This document shows, piece after piece, positions 1 to 6,902 of a DNA stretch of 64,000 bases. The notes below the pieces were generated by a model. It saw only the letters and a list, made by a program, of their open reading frames with translations. It was not told the DNA's origin and ran no database searches. Numbering within the stretch: position 1 is the stretch's first letter; each line of letters opens with the position of its first letter. The DNA lies in assembly GCA_900551055.1 (NCBI GenBank), contig URUK01000006.1:1-64000 (forward strand), written 5' to 3'. A program made the translations under genes and the position numbers. Source of the DNA: an uncultured Prevotella sp. (lineage in GTDB: Bacteria; Bacteroidota; Bacteroidia; Bacteroidales; Bacteroidaceae).

Positions 1-102
1 CCCCATAACCGTAAAACCCCATAACCGTAAAACCCCATAACCGTAAAACCCCATAACCGTAAAACCCCATAACCGTAAAACCCCATAACCGTAAAACCCC
101 AT
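1..102. repeat. 16-bp tandem repeat array
   Basis: Six identical head-to-tail copies of CCCCATAACCGTAAAA run from position 1 to 96, followed by the partial unit CCCCAT (97-102). The array touches the left edge, so the full copy number is unknown. It ends 26 bp before the ald start codon and so sits where ald control sequences would be. Perfect identity between copies suggests recent slippage or copy-number variation. The period is not a multiple of three, and there is no spacer/repeat alternation, so this is neither a coding repeat nor CRISPR. Confidence 0.95.
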
Positions 103-128
103 ATATTAACTTTAAAACCTTTTAGACT

Positions 129-1235
129 ATGAAAATTGGTATTCCAAAAGAAATCAAGAACAATGAGAACCGCGTCGGCATGACACCGGCGGGAGTTTCC
201 GAGTTGGTAAAGCATGGGCATACTGTATATGTGCAGGCTACGGCAGGGCATGGCAGCGGCTTTTCTGACGAGATGTATTCAGAAGTAGGCGCACAGATAT
301 TGCCTTCTATTGAAGACGTTTATGCCATTGCCGACATGATAATAAAAGTAAAGGAACCTATTGCCCCTGAGTACTCACTTGTACGAAAAGACCAATTGGT
401 TTTCACGTATTTCCATTTCGCTTGCAGCCGCGAACTGACCGAAGCAATGCTCAATAGCGGCGGTGTATGTCTGGCATATGAGACGGTGCAGCTGGCCGAC
501 GGCTCCTTGCCGCTGCTTACGCCAATGAGCGAGGTTGCAGGGCGTATGGCGACAATCAACGGAGCGTATTATCTGCAAAAGACAAAAGGCGGGAAGGGCA
601 AACTCATCTGTGGTGTGCCTGGAGTAAAACCGGCCAAGGTCGTTGTCATTGGCGGAGGCATCGTCGGACAGGCCGCAGCTCGTGTTGCAGCAGGAATGGG
701 AGCAGAGGTTATAATAACAGACATTTCGCTTCCGCTTCTTCATGAATTGGATTTGACTTTGCCGGCAAACATAAGCACATTGTACTCATCACACAACAAT
801 ATTTGCCGTGAAATCAAGGATGCCGACATCGTGGTTGGTGCGGTGCTTGTACCGGGCGACAAGGCTCCGAAACTTATAACACGCGATATGTTGAAACTTA
901 TGGAGCCGGGTTCTATTCTCGTTGACGTGGCGATTGACCAGGGCGGATGCTTTGAGACATCCCATCCGACAACCCACAGTGAGCCTGTTTACGAGGTTGA
1001 CGGCATCGTGCATTATGCAGTAGCCAACATTCCGGGAGCTGTGCCAAACACGTCAACCACGGCTTTGACTAACGCCACGCTCAAATACGCAGTGGCTTTG
1101 GCCGATAAAGGGTGGCGCAAGGCGTGTGCTGACGACCCGGCATTGGCAAAAGGCTTGAACATTGTAAACGGCAAAATAGTCTATAAGGCAGTAGCCGATG
1201 TTTTCGGTATGCTGTATGAAACTTTGGACATTTAA
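129..1235 (+). CDS. ald: alanine dehydrogenase
   Basis: NAD-dependent oxidative deamination of L-alanine to pyruvate and ammonium (reversible), in the cytoplasm. The 368-residue length fits the family. The N-terminal MKIGIPKEIKNNENRVGMTP is the classic signature. The lysine of KVKEP (about residue 75) and the histidine of YFHFA (about 96) match the known substrate-binding and catalytic residues. The dinucleotide-binding loop GGGIVGQAA starts near residue 175, and DVAIDQGGC (Asp about 270) is also a family motif. The gene stands alone, is preceded by a 16-bp tandem repeat array and followed by a strong hairpin shared with the convergent gene. It could supply pyruvate from amino acids or fix ammonium; the direction cannot be told from sequence. 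Confidence 0.96.
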   Translation: MKIGIPKEIKNNENRVGMTPAGVSELVKHGHTVYVQATAGHGSGFSDEMYSEVGAQILPSIEDVYAIADMIIKVKEPIAPEYSLVRKDQLVFTYFHFACSRELTEAMLNSGGVCLAYETVQLADGSLPLLTPMSEVAGRMATINGAYYLQKTKGGKGKLICGVPGVKPAKVVVIGGGIVGQAAARVAAGMGAEVIITDISLPLLHELDLTLPANISTLYSSHNNICREIKDADIVVGAVLVPGDKAPKLITRDMLKLMEPGSILVDVAIDQGGCFETSHPTTHSEPVYEVDGIVHYAVANIPGAVPNTSTTALTNATLKYAVALADKGWRKACADDPALAKGLNIVNGKIVYKAVADVFGMLYETLDI

Positions 1236-1241
1236 GAATAA

Positions 1242-1281
1242 AAAATGCCCATAAAAGTTACAAAACTTTTATGGGCATTTT
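1242..1281. terminator. bidirectional terminator, ald / Ig-like surface gene
   Basis: A perfect 18-bp inverted repeat (1242-1259 and 1264-1281, loop ACAA) starts with an A-run and ends with a T-run, so it can terminate transcription from both sides. It lies between the ald stop and the end of the convergent Ig-like gene. Confidence 0.9.
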
Positions 1282-1309
1282 CATTTGCTGCGTTCTTTAT
1301 AATATCATG

Positions 1310-2191
1310 TTATTTTATTACAACCTTCTTTGTCGTTCCGTCTTTCATCTTTACAATGTTAACGCCCTTTTGTGGGGATGCAAGGCGGAGACCGTTGATA
1401 GTATAATATGCCTCGATATTGTCTTTGGCGGCAAATTCTGTAACGCTGATGCCTGTTGTTGTATCAACAGTTACGGTGCAAACGGCCACGAAACCTCCGT
1501 CTACAGTTGTTGCCATTACTACTGATACGCCGTTGTCTAAAGCAATTATTGTACCATTGCTTGAAACCGTGCATACATTTTCCTTGGAGCTGCTCCAGCG
1601 TACTTCCTTGTTTGATGCGTCTGCCGGCAAAACTGTAGCTGTAAGCTGCGTTGTTTCGCCAATATTTGCAAATGTTAATTCGTTGCGGTCTAATGTGATG
1701 CCTGTGACTGGTTGCAGTACCGTTACTTCGCATTCGTCTTTAATATCCTCATTTTCAGCAGCAGTTACGATTATTGTTGCAGTGCCTGCATTTTTGCCTA
1801 TTATGATGCCTTCTTTGCTGACAGTTGCAACGTCTTTATCACTTGAAGTCCATACAACTTCCTTGTTGTCGGCGTTGGCAGGCAATATTTCCGCACCTAT
1901 TTGTATGCTGTTACCAACATTTATTGTTGCGTCATGGCGGTCAAGCTGTATAGCCGTTATCGGTTGCAATACTTTTACTTGGCACGTTGCGATAAAACCA
2001 CCGTCAACGCTTGTTGCTGTAACAATGCAAGTACCTTGATTTACGCCCGTAATTAAGCCTCCGTCAGTGACGGTGGCAATGTCTTTGTTGCTACTGCTCC
2101 AAGTTACAAGTCCGTCGGACGTTTCGAGTGGTAATGTATTAGCCGTAAGTTGTAGCTGCTCACCAATGTTTATTTCTGCCGTTTCGTCCAT
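1310..2191 (-). CDS. C-terminal part of a frameshifted Ig-like (BIG2) surface protein
   Basis: This open frame (293 codons from an internal ATG) carries about three bacterial Ig-like group 2 repeats, each with the pattern of a GxTxxLxATxxP strand, a WSSSxxxVATV strand and a GxxTITAT strand. It ends in a tail (ITINGLRLASPQKGVNIVKM-like, then a basic KKVVIK end) that resembles the C-terminal secretion/sorting domains of Bacteroidota proteins. It has no signal peptide. The upstream overlapping frame (2170-3237) has the signal peptide and the first Ig-like repeat, and the repeat pattern runs straight on into this frame, so both are pieces of one gene split by a one-base frameshift near 2196-2215. 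The start given is only the first in-frame ATG, not a believable initiation site. Likely role of the intact protein: exported surface adhesion or scaffold protein; no enzyme motif is visible. Confidence 0.75.
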   Translation of the reverse strand: MDETAEINIGEQLQLTANTLPLETSDGLVTWSSSNKDIATVTDGGLITGVNQGTCIVTATSVDGGFIATCQVKVLQPITAIQLDRHDATINVGNSIQIGAEILPANADNKEVVWTSSDKDVATVSKEGIIIGKNAGTATIIVTAAENEDIKDECEVTVLQPVTGITLDRNELTFANIGETTQLTATVLPADASNKEVRWSSSKENVCTVSSNGTIIALDNGVSVVMATTVDGGFVAVCTVTVDTTTGISVTEFAAKDNIEAYYTINGLRLASPQKGVNIVKMKDGTTKKVVIK

Positions 2192-3237
2192 TGTAACTCC
2201 TGTGGTATGGTCGTAAACGGAACCTCACAGGTTGCAGTCAATCCGTTGCTTGTTTCCGCAGTAATCAGTGCTTTTCCCACCGAAACAGCTGTAACGTTTC
2301 CGTTCGCATCAACTGTTGCGATGGCTTCGTTTGAGCTTCGCCATGATAAAGACTTGTCAAATGTTTCATTAGGGGTTATAGTTGCAGTGAGTTGTTCCGT
2401 ATCTCCATTATATAGAACTAATTTTTTACTATTAAGGTCTATATTTTCGGCATCAAGTATTTCATTTATTGTCATGTTCCTAAATACCGATGCTTTATAT
2501 TTTTCAATGGTTCCTTTAGGTATATAGATAGTTCCAGTCCATCCAACCTTATTGGTTTTGTCATCAACAATAACAGTGTTTCCATCATCAAATTTTAGAA
2601 TTTGTATGACCCCAGGTTCTTTAATATGACTGATTATTGTTGCTGTTGAATTACTGCCTCCGTCTCCCACAAAAAATGTAAGATTATTGGATAGTGCAAG
2701 GGTTGTAACAGAAGAAGATAATGACCCCCTAAATTTACTAATGCCGTTAGGAAGGTAGACGTTTTTACAATTATTAGTATTATATAAATTGAAATCTGTA
2801 AACGTTCCATTGACAATTAGGGTGTCAACGCCTTCGTTTGAAAACGCATAACCAGATGCTGATATTTCTTTTGTTGTTAATGGAAGAATAATTTTTCTCA
2901 TGTGGTTGAAATCGAAAAAAAGATAGACGGTGATTTCGTCATCTTCAGTATAATAAGTTGTACCTTTATAAGGTTCTCCACCTGCAACAATATGTGCCTC
3001 GGATAAGTCTAAGCTTGTCAACGTACGATTAATGTTTAAATCTCTTATGAATTTTATGTCGGTTCCATTGATATACCCTGTGACTTTTAAGTTTTCAAGT
3101 GTTTGCTGATCGGTATATTCAATCATACTTGACAGCCATCCGGGTGTTTGGTTGTCAATAGTCATAGATGTCCGTTGGGCATATGTTGTAAGCCCAATAA
3201 GTGTTGACAAAATTACTAATAATAAATTTTTGTTCAT
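2170..3237 (-). CDS. N-terminal part of the frameshifted Ig-like surface protein
   Basis: A signal peptide (MNKNLLLVILSTLIGLTTYA, cleavage before or after the following Gln) shows export. About 230 residues follow with short leucine-rich, BspA-like strand patterns such as LTSLDLSEAHI and AFSNEGVDTLIVNGTF. A bacterial Ig-like group 2 repeat follows from about residue 270 (LTATITPNETFDKSLSWRSS, AIATVDANGNVTAV). After CEVPFTTIP the frame runs into PQELQWTKRQK and a stop, while the next frame continues with TGVTMDETAEINIG, which is exactly what the repeat needs. The intact protein would be about 640 residues. The gene is convergent to ald. Whether the break is a true mutation, phase variation or a sequencing error cannot be told here. 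Confidence 0.75.
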   Translation of the reverse strand: MNKNLLLVILSTLIGLTTYAQRTSMTIDNQTPGWLSSMIEYTDQQTLENLKVTGYINGTDIKFIRDLNINRTLTSLDLSEAHIVAGGEPYKGTTYYTEDDEITVYLFFDFNHMRKIILPLTTKEISASGYAFSNEGVDTLIVNGTFTDFNLYNTNNCKNVYLPNGISKFRGSLSSSVTTLALSNNLTFFVGDGGSNSTATIISHIKEPGVIQILKFDDGNTVIVDDKTNKVGWTGTIYIPKGTIEKYKASVFRNMTINEILDAENIDLNSKKLVLYNGDTEQLTATITPNETFDKSLSWRSSNEAIATVDANGNVTAVSVGKALITAETSNGLTATCEVPFTTIPQELQWTKRQK

Positions 3238-3277
3238 AATTAGTTGGTTAAAAATTTGATTAATACGTTGTCAAGGT

Positions 3278-4072
3278 TTATTGTCTGAAAATCACGTTTG
3301 ATCTTGTTATTTTTATTTTATGGGTTTCAGTCTGCGTGATAGGTTCTGCCCAAACTTCAATATTATGTTTGGCTATCTCAAAATCTGCACATGGACCGAC
3401 CTGTATCTCTTCAAGACAGTCAAAAGGTATGTTTACGGTTGTGTAAGCATGGAATTCGTGTTCACTGCACGTAAAGTGATATTTGGATTCTGTTTTCAAA
3501 AGTCTGTATTCTCGTTCATCCTTGAAACCTTTGTTTTTCAATAGCGAAGAGCTTAATTGAAAATCGATAAAAGCGTCTTGCCTGTCCCATATGTCTTTAT
3601 TCACGACCTTGTTCTCGTAAAAACATTTAAGTTTTTCATATTTACATCTTAAATCTTCGGTTTCCTCATAGATGCAGTTGCCAAGCCTGATGTATTCATA
3701 CGGTTCTTGTTTTTGGGGTATCAAGCTTTGATACAGCTTTTGGGTGTTGAATTTTAAGCAAATACCTCTACCTTCATCCGCATACTGCTGCCACATAAAC
3801 ATGTTGTCATTATTAAGCGAGAATGAAATGACGAATACTAATCCGTTCAAAGCTTTTTGAAACATAACATCGGTCTTGCTTTTATTTATATCTTGTAGCA
3901 GTTTTCTTATGCCGTTGTATTCAGACCTGTCATTGAAAGTCTCAATGTCTGAAGCATGAAATTCAAGCATTGGTAACTTTGTTTTTTCAAGATTGCGTGT
4001 GTCGAGCAATTTAACTAATGTCGGCATTTTTGTGTAATGATACACAAAATCGGGAATTTTTTTATTTTCCAT
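3278..4072 (-). CDS. DUF2971 family protein
   Basis: A 264-residue cytoplasmic protein. The N-terminal VYHYTKMPTLVKLL, the LEFHASDIETFNDRSEY block (about residues 37-53), VISFSLNNDNMFMWQQYADE and GICLKFN are the conserved blocks of the DUF2971 family. That family is scattered across bacterial accessory regions and has no established function; some members sit in defence or mobile-element neighbourhoods, but nothing here supports such a role. No signal peptide or membrane segment. It lies between the broken surface-protein gene and the 1-kb gene-free block, and is more AT-rich than neighbouring housekeeping genes, which fits horizontal acquisition. Confidence 0.8.
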   Translation of the reverse strand: MENKKIPDFVYHYTKMPTLVKLLDTRNLEKTKLPMLEFHASDIETFNDRSEYNGIRKLLQDINKSKTDVMFQKALNGLVFVISFSLNNDNMFMWQQYADEGRGICLKFNTQKLYQSLIPQKQEPYEYIRLGNCIYEETEDLRCKYEKLKCFYENKVVNKDIWDRQDAFIDFQLSSSLLKNKGFKDEREYRLLKTESKYHFTCSEHEFHAYTTVNIPFDCLEEIQVGPCADFEIAKHNIEVWAEPITQTETHKIKITRSNVIFRQ

Positions 4073-4144
4073 ATCGCTACTGTTTACTTATAATCCGGTA
4101 AACTCCCAAGCCGAATGAATGTTGATTGCTAACGGTTATATACG

Positions 4145-4452
4145 AAAAAAGCGTGGGAGTTCTCATCCGTTACCCGTCCCACACTCTGAGGCTCTCGCAT
4201 TGCCCACCTTGTCGAAACGAGCAACGCAGAAGCCCACGCCGATATGTATTAATGCCATTATCAGCGCGTCCGTTAAGAACAAACGCGCATAATAAGGGCT
4301 GTACATACCCACATAGAGCATCTACCGTTGCTTTGTCTTTGACAAGGTTGAAATTTGCGAGATTTCAGAGTGTCAAGCACAAAGCGTCAGATAAACGCCT
4401 TTTCCAATATATAGCTCCCTCATTCCACCACTTGCGTGGCTTCTGCAAAGGG
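4145..4452 (-). ncRNA. candidate structured non-coding RNA, about 300 nt
   Basis: On the minus strand, a Bacteroidota-type -7 box TATCTTTG (complement of 4460-4467) is followed about 300 nt later by a GC-rich stem ending directly in a run of six U (4150-4145). The last stem pairs 4233-4239 with 4151-4157 (GCGTGGG with CCCACGC). It encloses a smaller hairpin (4221-4227 with 4197-4203, one G-U pair). Upstream, a further stem (ATTAT plus GCGCGT with ACGCGC and ATAAT, about 4250-4295) is visible. GC content is clearly above the flanking DNA. The only short minus-strand frame (31 codons) would start almost on the -7 box, before the expected transcript start, so a coding role is unlikely. Identity is unknown: a Bacteroidales-specific RNA class, including a 6S-like RNA, is possible but I cannot confirm it. 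Confidence 0.5.
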
Positions 4453-4459
4453 AACATTG

Positions 4460-4491
4460 CAAAGATAGTGCAAATCAATTGTCTCACAAAA
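4460..4491 (-). promoter_or_regulatory. promoter of the candidate RNA
   Basis: Read on the minus strand, TATCTTTG (4467-4460) is an exact TAnnTTTG -7 element. A TTTTG (-33-like) lies about 19 bp upstream (4491-4487). No protein gene starts within 380 bp downstream, which favours an RNA product. Confidence 0.55.
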
Positions 4492-4599
4492 TAAAACGCT
4501 TGAAATGTATTTATTTTACATTTTATGTTTGCCCTTACATGTTTAGGAAACGTATGTATAAAAATAATATGTGATAAATATATAAAACAAGAAAAGAAA

Positions 4600-4816
4600 A
4601 ATGCAAATCATCCGTCACCTGTCACGTTGCGGCGTAACACATTGACTGACAATTTGTTACGGTGTGACAGATGAATTGGAGTATCTGTCACACTGATGTG
4701 TCATTGGTGATGCTGTGACAGATGTGACGGTTGAGGTTTGGTTATCTGTCACAACGCATGGTGTTGAATATCAATGCTTTATATGCTGATGTGACAGGTG
4801 ACGGATGATTTGCATT
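4600..4816. repeat. 217-bp palindromic element with TGTGACAG sites
   Basis: Perfect 26-bp terminal inverted repeats (4600-4625 and 4791-4816; outer end AATGCAAATCATCCGTCACC) flank 165 bp. Inside and at the ends are about six copies of TGTGACA/TGTCACA in alternating orientation (near 4619, 4664, 4686, 4713, 4746 and 4790), often extended to CTGTCAC or GTGACAGATG. No open frame of interest and no obvious target-site duplication flank it. It could be a miniature inverted-repeat element, a binding-site cluster for a dimeric regulator, or a replication/segregation site. I do not recognise it. Confidence 0.8.
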
Positions 4817-4943
4817 ATTTGTTTATCTGTGTCAATTCATCGGATGCTGGCTTATGGTGCATGTGTGTAATGTTTTGCAATAAGATTGGGAATATGTTTA
4901 ACACGTATAACCAACTTGTTATCTCGCAAAATATCCGGATGAA

Positions 4944-5033
4944 TTGTAAAACATGACTTTTTGCATTGTAAAAGGTCACGAATTGGAATGTAAAACGCCG
5001 TGTTTTGCAGCGCAAAACACGGCGTTTTAGCAA
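4944..5033. repeat. intergenic GTAAAA/GGCC-type repeat with perfect hairpin
   Basis: A run of GTAAAACATGACTTTTTGCA-like blocks ends in a perfect 18-bp inverted repeat, TAAAACGCCGTGTTTTGC (4991-5008) and its complement (5012-5029), loop AGC. Similar blocks recur in six other gene-free gaps of this window. The hairpin could also stop transcription. The rest of the 4500-5100 stretch holds no gene I can support. Confidence 0.7.
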
Positions 5034-5098
5034 TGTGCTGAAAATGAACGGATTAAGAAGCGGATGTTAGCCGTGTAACCGGTCGCTACATATCCTTT

Positions 5099-5123
5099 CT
5101 TAACTCTTAATTTTTAGCTCTTA
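5099..5123. repeat. AT-rich TTAAG/CTTAA repeat at the end of the MFS gene
   Basis: Reading with the gene, the stop codon is followed at once by TAAGAGCTAAAAATTAAGAG and TTAAGAAAGG. This is one arm of the same motif that forms hairpins after the stop codons of the S9 peptidase and araA genes. A matching second arm is not obvious here. Confidence 0.55.
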
Positions 5124-6782
5124 ATTTTCCTTGATGTTAGGTTCTTCGAGGCCGTAGCCCTTCTTCTTGTCAACCACCTTGAGAACGAAGCCGAGGATGA
5201 GGGCGGCTACGCCGAGACAAGCAAGCATTACGAGAGGAGCGGTATAGTCGTAAGACACGGCTGCCTCTTGCGGTGTGATAAGGCCGTTTTGCAGGTCGCT
5301 GACGAGCTGCGGATTAGTCTTGTCGAGCACCTTGCCGATAAGCAATGGGAACAGCCACAGGCCGATGTTCTGTATCCAGAAGATGAGGGCGTAGGCGCTT
5401 CCGATTATTTTTGCATCGACAAGCTTCGGCACGCTGGGCCACAGAGATGCGGGCACGAGCGAGAAGCTTGCACCGAGTACAAGGATTGTGATGTATGCAA
5501 CGATTACTCCGCCTACGGCATTGCCCTTGAACATGGGCAGGATAAAGGCGAAAGTGAGGTGGCAGGCGATGAGCAGTAGCGAACCGATGACGAGCATCGA
5601 GGCCGCCTTGCCTTTGTGGTCGACGTAGTTGCCGAGGATTGGCGTTATGCCGACGGCGAGCAGGGGGAACACGGCGAACACGGTCTCCGCGCTTTGGCGC
5701 ATGTAGCCCATATAGCAGAACACCACCAACGCCACAACGGCAATGATTTGCATCAGTGTACGCATGCCTTTCTGTTTGGAGAAGTTGCTGGCGAAAGCGG
5801 CTGCGGCGACAACAAGCATGATGATGTATTGGATTACGGTTACGGTGTTGCCTGCCCAGAATGAACCCGGCTCAAGCTCGGTGAACGTGAGGTTACACTG
5901 GAGCATGTTGACGGCATACTTCTGGAACGGGAAGATGGCCGAATAATAGAGCACGCACAGGAGGGCTACAAGCCAGAAGCCGCTGCTGCGCAGGATGTTG
6001 CCGATGTCGCTGATTTTGAAGGGGTCGTCTTTCTCTTCCGCCTCGCCGGTCTGTGCGTCGAGTTTCTTGTCCATGAAGAAGTAGACGATGAACATGATTA
6101 AAGCTATCATGAGGAGGACAACGCCGAAGGCTACAGAACGTGACACGTCGATGTCGCCGCCGAGTTTTGCGAACACAGGAGAAAATATCATACATGTTGC
6201 GACACCGAGGCGCGCGAGTGCCATTTCAGACCCCATAGCCAACGCCATTTCGTGCCCCTTGAACCATTTTACTATTCCTCGTGACACTGTGATGCCGGCC
6301 ATTTCGACACCGCAGCCGAAAATCATGAAGCCGACGGCTGCAAACTTGGCCGACGCCGGCATACCAAGATAGAAGGGTGAGATGCCAAGTTCGTCGAAGC
6401 CCGGAATGTAGTTGAGGTTCTCGGTGAACCATGTTTCAAGGCTGCTGCCTTGGAATGCCTCGGTAACGGCATACCAGTTGATTGTAGCACCGACGAGCAT
6501 CACCGCACCGGAGAGTACCGCCGTGAAGCGCACTCCCATCTTGTCGAGGATTATTCCGGCGAAGATGAGGAAGAACACGAATACGTTTAGAAACGTCTCC
6601 GAGCCTTGCATCGTTCCGAATGCGGTAGAGTCCCAGCCGCGTGTCGACTGCATAAGGTCTTTGATTGGCGAAAGAATGTCCATGAAGATGTATGAACAGA
6701 ACATAGCAAACGCGAGGAAGAACAGCACCATCCACCTTGTGGCGGCGGAGTCGCGAAGTGTTTTTTGAACAGAGTTTGTCAT
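5121..6782 (-). CDS. MFS transporter, possibly for peptides
   Basis: A 553-residue inner-membrane carrier with about 12 hydrophobic segments, starting at WMVLFFLAFAMFCSYIFMDI and ending with a lysine-rich cytoplasmic tail. The MFS signature between segments 2 and 3 is visible as FAGIILDKMGVRF (G, D, G/R pattern). A longer loop (about residues 110-140, ending FDELGISPFYLG) and a charged central loop (DKKLDAQTGEAEEKDDPF) separate the halves. It lies 120 bp downstream of a DPP5-like peptidase gene on the same strand, so uptake of di- or tripeptides released by that enzyme is a reasonable guess, supported only by position. The substrate is not readable from the sequence. Confidence 0.85.
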   Translation of the reverse strand: MTNSVQKTLRDSAATRWMVLFFLAFAMFCSYIFMDILSPIKDLMQSTRGWDSTAFGTMQGSETFLNVFVFFLIFAGIILDKMGVRFTAVLSGAVMLVGATINWYAVTEAFQGSSLETWFTENLNYIPGFDELGISPFYLGMPASAKFAAVGFMIFGCGVEMAGITVSRGIVKWFKGHEMALAMGSEMALARLGVATCMIFSPVFAKLGGDIDVSRSVAFGVVLLMIALIMFIVYFFMDKKLDAQTGEAEEKDDPFKISDIGNILRSSGFWLVALLCVLYYSAIFPFQKYAVNMLQCNLTFTELEPGSFWAGNTVTVIQYIIMLVVAAAAFASNFSKQKGMRTLMQIIAVVALVVFCYMGYMRQSAETVFAVFPLLAVGITPILGNYVDHKGKAASMLVIGSLLLIACHLTFAFILPMFKGNAVGGVIVAYITILVLGASFSLVPASLWPSVPKLVDAKIIGSAYALIFWIQNIGLWLFPLLIGKVLDKTNPQLVSDLQNGLITPQEAAVSYDYTAPLVMLACLGVAALILGFVLKVVDKKKGYGLEEPNIKEN

Positions 6783-6814
6783 ATTGTTGATATTGATTGT
6801 TTATACTTTGGGAG

Positions 6815-6902
6815 TTAAGAATTAAGAGTTAAGAATTAAGAAAAATACCATCATAACAAGAAGCAGGGCATATTTTCTTAATTCTTAACTCTTAATTCTT
6901 AA
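6815..6902. repeat. perfect 30-bp AT-rich hairpin after the S9 peptidase stop codon
   Basis: Arms 6815-6844 and 6873-6902 are perfect complements made of repeated TTAAGAATTAAGAG units, with a 28-nt loop. On the minus strand the hairpin starts with the base after the peptidase stop codon and contains AAGAAAATATGCC. It has no GC-rich stem or T-run, so it is not a classical terminator; a role in mRNA stability or 3' end formation is possible. Confidence 0.85.

Noticed and set aside
1..102. CRISPR array
   Set aside because: The 16-bp units are adjacent with no spacers and no cas genes lie nearby.
1419..2039. A 206-codon plus-strand frame opposite the Ig-like gene
   Set aside because: It is antisense to three well-formed Ig-like repeats, and its Thr/Ser/Val-rich repeats simply mirror them.
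2190..2215. Programmed ribosomal frameshift in the Ig-like gene
   Set aside because: No slippery heptamer or downstream pseudoknot is obvious at the frame change; mutation or sequence error is simpler.
4126..4494. A 122-codon plus-strand frame in the gap after the DUF2971 gene
   Set aside because: It runs antisense to the candidate RNA, has a Cys/Arg/His-rich composition typical of the complement of a structured RNA, and has no promoter or known domain. The minus-strand promoter and terminator explain the region better.
4600..4816. Insertion sequence
   Set aside because: Inverted ends are present but the 165-bp interior has no transposase frame, and no target duplication is visible; at most a non-autonomous element.
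4815..5033. A 72-codon minus-strand frame overlapping the hairpin repeat
   Set aside because: It is mostly translated repeat and hairpin sequence, with repeating Lys/Arg/Cys residues and no start context.
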